A stretch of DNA of 64,000 nt from Styela clava (taxonomy: Eukaryota; Chordata; Ascidiacea; Stolidobranchia; Styelidae), in contig NC_135251.1 of assembly GCF_964204865.1 (NCBI RefSeq), forward strand, positions 16,430,001 through 16,494,000, in the 5' to 3' direction. A program made the position numbers and the translations under genes. Below are positions 37,309 to 48,485 of this stretch, piece by piece. The notes under the pieces were generated by a model. The model did not search any database, was not told the DNA's origin, and worked only from the letters and a program-made list of their open reading frames with translations. Position 1 is the first letter of the stretch. Every line of letters starts with the position of its first letter.

Positions 37309-37813
37309 TTAATTATTCTCAAACCCTTTGTTGGTTATGGAAGAGCGTAGCATCTTTTTAGACGTAGACATTTTATTCTCACAGGTATAGCGCTTATAGC
37401 AGCAACGATTGTAGTCTGCGTTAGGTGGGATGGTTGGAACATTGCCGTTTTCTTCTGTAGTGAAGTATCTAAAATAATGGAGAAAATCATATTTGGAACA
37501 ACATGAGTGTATTTCGGCAAATAAAAATACTACTGAATACTGACTAATACTTCTCATACATAATGCATGTTATCTGATGTAGTAGCCTACAGTCCTGCAG
37601 TGTTTGCATACTAACTAGACTTTATCTATACTGAATCTCAATAATCCCCACAATCTGAAATGCCTTCTACATTTTAGAACATCAACTGTCAGTCTACAAC
37701 TTGATACATGGTTTTTTTCACTTCTCAATCGCCTCCAATGCTACATTTCGTTTAACTCCTGAATAACCTATCATTGCTGCCCAAGTTCTTGTCGACTCTA
37801 TGAATTTAGACCA
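37309..37813 (-). CDS. two in-phase exons of an unidentified gene, low confidence
   Basis: Minus-strand exon 37722-37813 follows a good acceptor (TTACTGATGTCAG), reads WSKFIESTRTWAAMIGYSG onward, and ends at a weak GTGAAA donor in phase 2. Exon 37309-37468 begins after TTATTTTAG in the matching phase and reads YFTTEENGNVPTIPPNADY, then a CCYKRYTC motif, to a stop. The phase match and protein-like composition argue for a real 3' part. A 5' start was not found: the minus-strand basic frame at 38353-38562 could not be joined. No family recognised. Confidence 0.3.
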
Positions 37814-37825
37814 CTGACATCAGTA

Positions 37826-38902
37826 AAATTGGTTACTTTCCCCCTTTTCTCGCAAACGTGCATTACACAAACGGCCATTATTTTCTGAATTAAATATGCT
37901 TTATATAAAAGTCTGCTGGGTAGTGAATGCTCAAGAATCGTCATTAAAATAATCATAAACCTTCCATACCAGCATAAAAAAGATCGTTGTGTGGGGCATA
38001 TCTTTGTAGGCTACTGAACTCAACGAAAAAAGCGAGGGGTACAAGCTGAGATTCATCCGTCCAAGGGAATTCGCCAACAGCTGATAAAATTATAATTGTT
38101 ACGTCATGCAGAAGTCTGCGTTCATTGGCCACTGTTGCCGGAGAGGCAGAGAATATAGGACAGATGGTTACATATTTCTTGTAGTTAAGGCGCCTTTTTC
38201 GTAAAACATGCAACTTTTGGAAATGGGAACAAAGTATTATTTGTTACTAAATTTCTAAGGAGCATTTTAAAATTATTTCCAGGTACATAATTACTTCATG
38301 TGAGCTACAAAACTGAAAGGGAAACGGCCTCGTCTCGCGGCGTTTTTTGGTCTCATATTTTTCTTTCAAATTTGCTTTTGAAGCATTTACACCTGTATTC
38401 TCTTCCATCGTAGTTTTTATGTTTGAACCCTTTTTTCTTCGCGTTTTTCATTCTTTTTATTAACTTGATCAAACGGCACCCAACTCGACCGTTGCGACGC
38501 GAATGTGTCCATGTTGATCTGTTTCTGCGGTGTCGATCTTGTGAAGCGGAACATGACGTCACATTCAGGATTTGACACGTAAAGTCAAATCAAACAGAGT
38601 TTACCAGTAAGTCATTAAGATGTAACGTCAGAACGTACCTAACTACCTATGCGACGATCTGAAGTTAGAGTGCGGTAGGTGGACATTGAGGAAAATGTGC
38701 TATGCTGTCATAATAAATGATATAATTTGAAGTTTTTCTATTTTCCAGTTTTCTGTGTTCTTCTATTTGTTCAGGATTGTCTGATTGTGATTGCCAATGC
38801 ATGCTTGCTTGTTTTTCTCACTTCGTCAAACGATAAATTAACTTTAAACTTTATCAAATTTTAGATTCGTACATCTCAGAATTTTATTCGTCCGGCAAAT
38901 GG
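37826..38902. other. hAT fragment and NTPDase upstream region
   Basis: Around 38090-38150, ATTGTTACGTCA followed by a diverged TCTGCGT...GGCCACTGTTGCCGG resembles the interior of the hAT family at 28.4 kb. The minus-strand Lys/Arg-rich frame at 38353-38562 is unconvincing. A pyrimidine-rich acceptor (ATCAAATTTTAG) at about 38864 lies just 5' of the NTPDase start and could be a cis- or trans-splice acceptor for its leader. Confidence 0.35.
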
Positions 38903-41900
38903 ATGATTAAAAATCTAGCTTATTGTCTCTTTACATCCCATCTTGTTTTGAAAAGAAGATCATCATGGTATTCCTGTGTAGCTGATAAAATGTCTTCAAG
39001 TTTTCCAAATTCTTATAGCAGTTCACACTTGAACAAACATACTTTTCATCATTCCCCATCAAGCAACAGTTTCAGCAACATGTCGTTCGGAACAGGAAGG
39101 GTTTACATCAAGTCGCAAAACTGTTTGGTTCTCACTGTTGGTGTTATTTTATTGAGTTTGATATTTTTAATTTTTGGAATGTGGAGTAATCGTATCGAAT
39201 TTCCATATTTTAAAACTGCTAAAATCGAATATGGGATTATGATAGATGCTGGTAGCACAGGATCACGGGTTCATGTATACAGGTTTATATCTTATGGGAA
39301 TTCTCAGCCAGTTCTTCAGGATGAAGTTTTCGAGCAGGTTTGTGAATCTTTTCAATATATTTACAAAGTTGAGAAGTTTCAATAATACAGTACTGCAGTA
39401 ATATCAATCATACCATCAATATATTGTTAAACCATAACTGCCTTACAAAGTGGAGTTATTTCATGTACATATATATTAAAGAAGAAGAAATGTTTGTTTT
39501 TATATGTTGATCTTTGGAGTATTGTCGTTAAAATATTCTTTTGCATCATTAGGTGAAGCCAGGATTATCTTCATACGCAGATCGGCCTGTTGAAGGTGTT
39601 AAAAGTATTGAATCGCTATTAGATATAGCAAGAAGAAGCATTCCTGAAGAAATGTAAGATGGTGAATAATATCTATACAGTCAGACAGTTGGGTTTTGTA
39701 ATATTGATGATAATCATTGTTAGACATTATTTTTTTTTATTACTGGATGGCAGAAGAGGACTTTTATTGAAATATATGTGCAATATGGTTTGTGTTTTGA
39801 ATTATGGATAAAAAAATTACTTTAACATAATAGAAACAAAAATCAAACATAATAATAAACATTTCTGCAATACATGTAAGCTGGTGCAATCAGAATACCA
39901 AATCCAATACTACTGTTTAAATCATTGAAAGTTCGATTTTTACCAGTGAATCAATATTTCAGGTGGATGGAAACTCCATTGGCATTAAAAGCAACTGCAG
40001 GACTGAGGTTACTCCCTGCTGAACAATCTAAAGTTCTTTTAGAAAAAGTTTATAATTTATTTGACAATTCTCCATTCAAAATACCTGAAGATCCAGTTGC
40101 AATAATGGATGGAAAAGATGAAGGCATTTATGCATGGCTCACTGTGAATTATCTGCTCAGTCTGATTGGCCAAGACACTGTTGGAACAATCGATTTAGGG
40201 GGTAAGCACTAAAAGCAGTATTGGCTATATCTTTTACAAGCTGTCTCTATATCCTAAGATAATGGGTTGAGACATTTGAATATGTTCTTTAACTTATGTG
40301 TTTCAACTTATTAACTAGTGGCAAAATATTACCCTAAAATATGCGTCACAATTTCATTACGATGTATATTAGATTCTTTACATTGGTTATTGTCTTTTAT
40401 CAGAAAACATTTGGTGTGAATGTGAACCATTTGTTTTGCCATAACTCCAATTCGAAATGCTTCCTCCATCCTTTTGTTTATTTTGTAATATCTAACCTAC
40501 CCCAGAACATGTAATTTATCACTATATCAAATTAGCTGCCTGGGCAAAAGTAAAATTCTGATTTTGCATATAGTTCACCAGTGACGCATATTTACTGCTT
40601 CCTAAAATCATAAAGAAACAATATTAAGAAATTTCTTATACAGTACAAAAACAAGATACACAATTGTCATATTCTGTGTCTGTATATTCATGAATAATAA
40701 TCCGGGATATTTTTTTTGAGAAATCATCAATAAGATATTGATCAACTAATTATTCATTAAGGGGGATCTATGCAAATCACTTTCTCTCCTGTGGAACGGA
40801 AGACAATAGATACAGCACCTGATGGTTTCATCCAGGAAACATCTGTATTCAACAACAGGATGCAAGTTTATGTTCACAGCTATTTAGGTCTTGGTTTGAT
40901 GTCTTCAAGGGAATTGGTTTTGGGTGGTCCCACTAATCCTCCTGGATCGATAGATGTTACATCACCTTGTATGCCCAATGGATACTCGGGTGACTGGAAA
41001 AATGCTCAATCATTGTGAGTAGTTTTACTTTGAACTCTGTGTTTTCAGTAAATTTAAAATGGTGATTTCAGCATTGTTAGAACTACAGTACATTTGAAAC
41101 ATCACTCCAATTGATCATCTCTTTTCTCAAAATTAATCGAACTTGAATTAAATACCAGTTCACAAATTTAGTTAGAAAGTTATGACCCGAGACGGAAGAG
41201 TTACTGGATGTAAATTTTCAAGGACTTGAGGACCTGACCTGGACTTATCAATGGCTATTCTATCATGACCTATGATTCCATATCATACAGCTTTTGACAC
41301 ATTTAGTGATTTCTTTAGTTGTTTTGTGCTCAAGGTTCTTAGAAAAGCTTTGTTACAAAAATTTAGTAGTTTAATTAGTCAACCGTTGAATATCCTTCAA
41401 TTTTTAATTCTGTACTATCTCAGATTTTGGAATGATTTTTTTGGTAAAATTATGTCATAAAAGTCTCCACTGCACAATATTTTTCCTTTGTTCAGGTATC
41501 ATATCAAGGGAGAAACTGCAGGAAGTGAAAAATTCGATACATGTCATGAAATAGTGAAGAAAGCAATTGCAGGAAAAATAAATCGTCCCGACGAACTTAA
41601 GCGAGAAGACTTTTATGCATTTTCATACTATTTTGATCGGGCTGCGGAGAATGGCCTCATTCATCCAGAAGATGGTGGTCTCATAACTGTTTCAGAATAT
41701 GAAAGTGCTGCTCGAAAAGTTTGTAGTGCTGAGGATTTTGATCCAGATTCGCCATTCATGTGCCTTGATTTGACTATTATAACTACATTTTTGCAAGATG
41801 GTTTTGGATTCCCACCCGATATGAAACTCCAGGTCAGAAAAAAAATTAAAGGAAAAGAAAACAGTTGGGCATTGGGCGGTACTTTTTTTCTGATGACAGG

Positions 41901-41907
41901 AACTTGA
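38903..41907 (+). CDS. ENTPD5/6-like: nucleoside diphosphatase, ENTPD5/6 type, 5 exons
   Basis: Exons 38903-39337, 39553-39653, 39963-40201, 40762-41014 and 41496-41907 join in phase to 479 aa. If the better-placed ATG at 38990 is used, the protein is 450 aa. NTPDases remove the terminal phosphate from nucleoside di- and triphosphates in the secretory lumen or at the cell surface. All five apyrase-conserved regions are visible: ACR1 [19 protein letters not shown]2 [12 protein letters not shown]3 [22 protein letters not shown]4 [13 protein letters not shown] (split by an intron) and ACR5 [12 protein letters not shown] single membrane anchor lies at residues 74-94, after a Ser-rich N-terminal tail, and there is no C-terminal anchor. 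This pattern fits ENTPD5/6, not the two-anchor ENTPD1-3 or 4/7. The paralogue cannot be told by eye. A polyadenylation signal lies 16 bases past the stop. Confidence 0.93.
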
Positions 41908-41922
41908 CAAACCTTGAGTGTT

Positions 41923-41928
41923 AATAAA
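41923..41928 (+). promoter_or_regulatory. polyadenylation signal AATAAA of the NTPDase gene
   Basis: The AATAAA hexamer starts 16 bases after the NTPDase stop codon. It is the first candidate and would give a very short 3' UTR. Further AT-rich candidates lie downstream. Confidence 0.4.
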
Positions 41929-44084
41929 AAATGCAGTATAAAAATAAGAGTTGGCTTTTGATTTGCTTTGTTTTTTGTATTTTTTTATAATGAGAATAAT
42001 CTGGTCATTGTTTTTATCACAGTTTCGGTGCAATTTTTGATGATGCATTGTTATTTTGGTATAAATTTGTGCTATGATGCTTAACGGCTTTCGTCACTAA
42101 ATGTTATTACAATCTAATGCTCGAACTGAATCACTGAATTAGTCATTACATAAACATTGTATTTGGATATACCAAACTGCTTAGTACATGCTATAAGAAC
42201 GCTCCTCTCGCAATTTTTTGTACAATGCTAATTGCTATGTATATACATAATTTATGCGCTAATCGTTGTTAGATTTTATTTTGCATTTTTTTATTTTAAT
42301 TTGTAAATTGATCCTCTATTGCTGCAGCCGTTCAAATATTAGTAGTGAATAATAGTTTTACTAATTTAGAGCAGTATTACAATGGTACATTTTGTAAATG
42401 GTGACTATGAGGCAAATCTGCATTACATACATATGATTGGAATCCAATACAATATAGACATCCTTGTTCAGTAATCAAGATACTTATATAGCACTGAAAA
42501 CTTTTCGATGAAATTGTCTCTTTCTACATTTTATTATTATCGTTGTAATTCTTGATAAATTTATTAAATTTTATTAGAAATGAGAAATTCGATAAATAGT
42601 GATACCTTCAAAATAAATGACATATTACTCAAGATATTCCCTAGCGGGCAACTTATTTAGATCGACATACTGTGATTTTTACAGATTTGTGTGTAAGATT
42701 ATCTGTTTGCCTTGTGGTAATTCGGCTTGTACAAGTCCCTGATTTGATAAGAAACATTGAATTTCTTTTTTGCAATATGGATGAACCTATAAGTATAAGT
42801 TTATTTCGACTCCATAATCAGCGATAGACGATAAAAAAATAGATAAAAACAAAAATAAAAGTAACCGTCTATTGTGTGATTCTTCATTTCTATGTGATTT
42901 ATTGAGTATTTTTGTCACATTGATAATCAACCGTTGCTTTGTGCTTTTATACATGAAATATTCCTTGATGAAGCCTTGTTGATTTGCACTCGCATTTATT
43001 TTATGAATAATTTTCCCACTATGAAGTGAAATAATATACAATCCAGTAGTCTTCTGGAACCAGTAAAAGGCGTGAATTATTCCAGTGGATTTAACCCCGA
43101 ATTTTAACCCAGAGTATGTTTAGAAGAAATTGAACTAGAAAACGAAAACACCATTTGTGTAATTTTCCGTAGTTCCCGCAATTTGGAATGGGCAATTTCC
43201 CGTAGTTCCCGTTTACCGCATTTTAGGGTTGCCCGTATTAAATGTCATTCATACTTTCAGTGTTCGATGTGCGACTCCTACTTTGAGATAGCATAAAGAA
43301 AATCAGTACCAACTTCGGAGGTACTAGCTCCCGAAATGTTCCCTCCGACTTGTCGTGCGACATTGAATGGATAGACGCCCTTGCAAAAAAATCTTGAACA
43401 AAATATTCACTTAGCATTGTTAGAATTTCATAATCAGCAATACTAGTACTTCAATTATCTTTTACATTTTGGTGCTTGATGATATTTTTTGAAATATACG
43501 CCAGAAAGATAAATTTGCGATGAGATATTTTATTTTTAAAACAATTGTACAGTAGGCCTATAAAGATGATTTGTATCCGAGATGTCATTTAACGGTCATA
43601 ATAGATCGTAACCATTAACCTGCTAAGATCGGTCCTAGTCATTATCCTAACTCAAATCAGACAGGGCCCTCTCTGCATGATGCGTTTCGCTCAGGCATTG
43701 CAAAATATTTTCATTCTCGACTCGACGCAGCACAAGGTAACGTTTTCCGGTGCAGTCACATCATTCATTTTTCGTTCAAGATCAATCGTTTCCGCGCGTT
43801 AACCCAGTGAGAAAACAAACTGTAAAGTAATATATATCGCATAGCTAAACCGCGTTAGTAGACATAGCTTATTCTTTCGCCAACGTTGGCATGTTATGAA
43901 TAAAACGGAAGTCCAATCAATTAAGGAGTTTGCGCTAGTTTTTGGAGTGCTTCAAAGCAAGGCAATATTTGTTTAGGATTATTGCAGGAGAATCGTTCTC
44001 AGACACTCAGCTGTCGTAGCAGATCGACTACTAATGTTGAGAATTTCTGAGCTGTTCAAGTTGTAGAAGCATTACTGTCTTACA
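41929..44084. other. intergenic, no gene supported
   Basis: AT-rich. At 43.16-43.24 kb the phrase TTTCCCGTAGTTCCCG occurs twice, about 40 bases apart, near GGGTTGCCCG, and may be the edge of an unrecognised repeat. The final few hundred bases should include the promoter and 5' UTR of the gene at 44085. Confidence 0.4.
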
Positions 44085-44765
44085 ATGGAGTTGACGCGAG
44101 TGAAAGCGTTCATACTAATTGCATCTTACTTTGGATTGTCTGACGGTTACATTATTTCGACGACCGCGTTATCACAGCATGGTTTTAGCGATATGTCAAC
44201 AGAGAGGGTAAAAACAGAGGTCAAAGTTGAAACAAGCAGTGCTATTTCAACCAGACTTTATGAGAACGAGATGAAACGATCCAATAGTTCTGGAACTGAT
44301 GAGCAGACATATGGGATCAATCCCCGAAATAGCAAAGTTTTGATATCTAAGATCGAATTCTATGCCGAAGACCTTAGTATTGAAAATAAAAATATAAAGA
44401 CTAACGAAAAAGCTTTTGAGATGAAGAAAACTTATGTTCATGCAGATAGGCTAGATGGCGGATTTTACAGAGCGAAAAGGTCAATTCAACTTGACAACCA
44501 ACAAAGAAATATATTGCGTGAGAATCAAGAGCATGCAAATGTGAAGTACTATCATAGAGACGATATCAGCACATGGGCGCTAAATTATGCCGGAACCGTA
44601 TTTTTCATAACATTTTTTTGCGTGTTTTTATATTGCACTCATCGAAAGATATTGGGCTACATATCATCTTGCAGAAAAAGTTGCCCTCTGACGTTTAGTC
44701 ATCTTCCTGAAACACGTTACATCGCAAATTTATCTCCGCTTCACGGACGCCCGAATACGTTTTGA
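44085..44765 (+). CDS. orphan single-exon type I membrane protein with furin-like site
   Basis: One uninterrupted 226-codon frame. Residues 1-21 (MELTRVKAFILIASYFGLSDG) are a likely signal peptide. Residues 22-163 are a polar, Ser/Thr/Glu/Lys-rich ectodomain without cysteines. R-A-K-R at 129-132, followed by Ser, fits a furin-type cleavage site (R-X-K/R-R). A transmembrane helix spans about 164-184 (WALNYAGTVFFITFFCVFLYC), and a 42-residue tail with four cysteines in or near CRKSC completes the protein. The layout suggests a precursor cut outside the cell, leaving a short membrane-bound stub; the released part is 108 residues. I recognise no family. The absence of introns contrasts with its neighbours and could reflect a retrocopy or a fast-evolving gene. 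The ATG is the first in frame; a longer, spliced 5' end cannot be excluded. Confidence 0.7.
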   Translation: MELTRVKAFILIASYFGLSDGYIISTTALSQHGFSDMSTERVKTEVKVETSSAISTRLYENEMKRSNSSGTDEQTYGINPRNSKVLISKIEFYAEDLSIENKNIKTNEKAFEMKKTYVHADRLDGGFYRAKRSIQLDNQQRNILRENQEHANVKYYHRDDISTWALNYAGTVFFITFFCVFLYCTHRKILGYISSCRKSCPLTFSHLPETRYIANLSPLHGRPNTF

Positions 44766-45804
44766 TTTTATGAATAACATTTCCTTGTTACCATACAATT
44801 ACAAACGAACGTAGCATTTAATTGGCAATCAGACACTGTGTTACGCGTATTGTCATAATTTTCATTTAAATTTATTTTGATGTTATTTTTATATAATATA
44901 TTCATAAGAAATCTATCACATATTTTGCCTAGGTCCTAGGAGATAAACATTATATTCATACAATTGCAAGTGGCAACTACGGTCTGAGATGACATAGCAC
45001 GTTTGCCTATGTTCTGACTCGGTTCGAATACATATTGGTTGGTTAATTAAACCATGCTGAACCCATTCTTGCAAAGTCCTTTACCTATGTCACATATTTA
45101 GTGCTTCATTGGAGTCATAGTCGATGCGGAGATGTGGAACAGTCCGTAATAACGAGACATCCCAAAGATTACTACCTATTTTATTGAAAATGTGCCATTT
45201 ATTTTAGGCTATAGGCAGATAGCAAGAGTAAATTTAGCAAACTTGACTGGTAATGGCTAGATGTATGTCTATGTATTCGAAGTCTTTTTTTTACGAATAA
45301 TTCTTTTGCTTACTTAAAAATATCCCTTTATTAATGTTAGTAATTGTGACCGGGTGCTATATGCAAACTTTTTTTCCTAAATAATAACCACGTTAAACTA
45401 TATTTTCACAACTTATTATTTGTTTACATTTTAATTCGAAAGAAATATATCGTGACAATAAAATTGAAAGATAACAGTACAATTGAAAGAATTCTCTTAT
45501 TTTTTATGAATCAGTACAGTACAGAGCAATATGAAGTAAAGTATTTATATATAAGTAGAACAAATTTCACACGAGAAATCCGAATTGAAGTTTTAATGTC
45601 AATCTGCAACTTTATCGTATATGGTTGTAACTCAATGGGTAAAAAATGTTACGTATTGTTCAATGCTATTTCAGTATAGAATTTACTTCTACTAAAAACT
45701 TGTCAAGTCCATCGAAACGGCTCTTATTCAAGTCTAAAAGTTATCTCCGTGCTAAAAAATTTTCGGTGAAAAACTTTTATGACTAGACAGTATAGTTGAT
45801 ATGC
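44766..45804. other. intergenic, no gene seen
   Basis: AT-rich. Near 44970-45035, GTGGCAACTACGG and CTCGGTTCGAATAC resemble the A and B boxes of a tRNA-like sequence with poor stems, perhaps a decayed SINE. The + frame at 45452-45679 lacks an ATG and domains. Confidence 0.4.
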
Positions 45805-47141
45805 TTATCGGTGATATCTACCGGGTGGGGTTGGATAGGAGGTCGGTTTTTTTGGTGGAACAGGGAGCGGTCTTGACATAAGGTTCGGAGGGAGCGACTG
45901 CGCCGGAGGTGTGTTTGGCTGTTGATGATTTCTAGCACCGGGTCCTTTGGAATTCTTAGGAACAACTTGCGGACTGGGATTCCAAAAATTTCCAGGATCG
46001 GTGCCGAAAAACTGAAGTTGATAAAGTCTCCCAAGAAAGCTCATGAATTCTGCAAAGTTCATTTCACCTGTGTTTATAAAAATAAATTTGGTTGGGAAAT
46101 ATTCGGCTGATTGTTAACACAGAGGAGTGTTGACAATGCCCTCAGGATGTCGAAATGACAAATAGCACTTTGGAAAGGAATTAAACTTGGACTGAATTAC
46201 GATGCTATGAGACGCTGGCATTTGATCGTTAGATCCTATCATTTGCCAACGTGAATTGAGCAGCAAATCAAGATATTCAGTAATTTGACGATGACCCAAC
46301 ATGATATAGTACGTGTCATCGCAAACAAAAACAGATGGATGGCATGACTTTGTATGTAAGTCATGGTTTCTTTGACGTAATCATGTCAAATCTGAAACTC
46401 AGCATTATGCAAGCAGCACCCTCCGCACAGTATTGGTCAATCTAATGCAAATGTTTTCGTAACGCTAAATTTTTTTTAAACGGATCTACAAACGTGTATG
46501 ATAAACAGTATTATTAATTTTAGACTGACCGTCACCATCCGTGTCTAGTTGATCGATAATTTCGTCACATTGTCGACTTGACAAAGTAGCTCCACACTGC
46601 CGAAGAAGGCTTCTAAGTTCACGTCGTTGTAAAGTTCCACCTCCGTCTTCATCATATTTTTTAAATACTCGCAATATAATAGAAGCAGCATACTCTAGAT
46701 TCAGTTCGGTATCTGATGCCATGTTTGCTGTAAGATAAAAAATGAAAATCTATTAAAGTCTATGCATTGTTAAAATATACGATTTTATTTCATAAAATGT
46801 ATTTAGTTATTCAAAAAGACTACTCTACACATGACGTATTTTTGCAAAAATAAGGTCCCACCTCAAATACTTTTGCGAGGGACTGACTAAGCGTCAAGAG
46901 TGAAATGAATGAAGCAGCTACCCAGAGATACAAAGCTTACCGTATTCGAAAGAAAGGGAATAATTCTGATTTGGCAGCTAACACTATACGCCAATATTAT
47001 TTTGTGGCTTCTACGGGATAAGCGCTCCCATGCTGTATTACAATCAGCTATACCATAGCCTACATTAATAACACTTCAAATAGATTTTTTTCCAATGCCA
47101 TGTCATTACCGAAACCTTATAGGCTTATATTCACCTGACAT
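45805..47141 (-). CDS. two-EF-hand protein with proline-rich tail, 3 exons
   Basis: Minus-strand exons: a 7-base coding start 47135-47141 (ATG TCA G), then 46530-46727 and 45805-46067. All joins are in phase 1, giving 155 aa. The N-terminus is MSANMASDTELNLEYAAS. The first EF-hand loop is DEDGGGTLQRRE and the second, made across the last intron, is DTDGDGEMNFAE; both have calcium ligands at positions 1, 3, 5 and 12. It should be a small cytosolic calcium sensor. After the second hand comes a proline-rich tail (APPxQSLPP-like, PLPVPPKKPTSYPTPPGR) that could bind SH3 or WW domains; this is inference. If the start is instead the ATG at 46722, the first exon is non-coding and the protein loses four residues. 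No direct named orthologue recognised. Confidence 0.8.
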
Positions 47142-48007
47142 TTCGAGCGCTCGTCTGTTGATGAATATTAATTGATTAGCTCTACTCCGAGGCGGATCAA
47201 CAATTGTGCTGGATCGAACAATATCCACTCCAAGTTGGGGTTTAAATCAATACTTCTATATTTAAACTCTCCTATAGGTACTCTTTACTATTTCTTATAC
47301 TGGTATGATTTTGAAGCAAGACTTAAAGCACACTGTATACGTATTGGTAGCGTTATTTCCGCAACACTGTAGCAGGCAAATAGTTATGTTGAGTCATACC
47401 ATGTAACGTAACACAGTGTGATGTGACAAAACAGCCAGATTGAGGTCGCTATGAAAATAAGCAGACTAAATATGCATGGAGCGTATTGTTTTTCTTTTTT
47501 TCAGTGGAAGGACTGGGTTTATCAGTTTCTGACTCGGTTTGAGGCCATGGTTTATCAAAATTCACACTCTGCTTTATTCAAACCTCCGTCTCCAATATAA
47601 GCGCACAAATGCACATACATACGTATATATTCGCAAGTAAATAGTCTTTGTATGATGGCAATTGGCAACAATGTAATTTGAAAGTTTTGTTCGTTGCGTT
47701 TTTGCCCTCTTAATTAATGATAGTACAAAGTTTGATGATTCAATTAATGATAGTACAGACATCTCCTCTTACTTGACCTTTTAAATAATTCAATTTTCTA
47801 TATATATCTAACAACATCTAAAACTTGTTTATCCCGCGAATTATTTTTGTAAGGTAGAATTAGTAAGGTAGAAGGGGCATTATTATCAAGACCTCACAGA
47901 AAAGTTTGGCACGTCTCCGGGTCGAAATGAAACTCGATATTACTTTACATGTAATTCACCACTTTTCTCTACAAGGTCATTTAAGAGTAATATGTAATCT
48001 ATTCATT
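47142..48007. other. EF-hand gene upstream region
   Basis: GC-richer sequence to about 47.25 kb probably continues the EF-hand 5' UTR. Beyond it, AT-rich DNA holds no other gene or repeat that I can support. Confidence 0.4.
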
Positions 48008-48008
48008 T

Positions 48009-48205
48009 AGTATTACACTTATTGTGTACCAGGTTAGGGTTAGGTCATAATTTATTTCGATTTTTCTTATTTTAGTTCTATTACGTGTTCGGGGACTGTT
48101 TGTGTTAGCCAAATGACTATACTCCCTGCCCATTACACAACTTGATGTAGAGTAGGCGAACAAAATTAGTTACCTCCATATTGGTACACATACTTCTGGA
48201 GCGCC
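48009..48205. mobile_element. MITE family A, long subtype
   Basis: Right end TTGGTACACATACTTCTGGA shares the family A terminus. The interior (CAGGTTAGGGTTAGG, TTACACAACTTGATGTA, CGAACAAAATTAG) matches the element at 60480-60693 in the opposite orientation. The left end is degraded, so the target duplication is not clear. The short copies look like deletion forms of this type. Confidence 0.7.
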
Positions 48206-48312
48206 GAATAATTTACATAAATATCGTAGAAACAAGATAAATAAACGAATTATTCCATTTAACAAAACTTTAGTGATAAAAAAAAAACGCTAACGCTCCT
48301 TGTGTTATCTGA

Positions 48313-48476
48313 GGTTCCATTACATTTGAACCCACGTACATTTGAACCCACGACAATTGCACCTGCATGCCATTGCACCTATGGAATTTTTTTTGGTTTT
48401 ACGGATATTTGTACCCATACTAACCTAACCCATGGGTTTTAGCACCCGCATACATGGGTTCAAATGTACGGTCACC
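48313..48476. mobile_element. family B element with perfect 9-bp duplication
   Basis: Begins GGTTCCATTACATTTGAACC and ends GGTTCAAATGTACGGTCACC. The 9-bp word GTTATCTGA is present exactly on both sides (48304-48312 and 48477-48485). It is 164 bp long, built of GTGGGTTCAAATGTAC-like units with a central CCATGGGTTTTAGCACCCGC block. A 9-bp duplication points to a MULE- or Merlin-like transposase acting in trans. Confidence 0.88.
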
Positions 48477-48485
48477 GTTATCTGA

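Noticed and set aside
41692-42048. 118-codon minus-strand frame
   Set aside because: Antisense of the last NTPDase exon and its 3' flank.
46114-46302. 62-codon minus-strand frame
   Set aside because: Lies wholly in an intron of the EF-hand gene, whose flanking exons join in phase without it.
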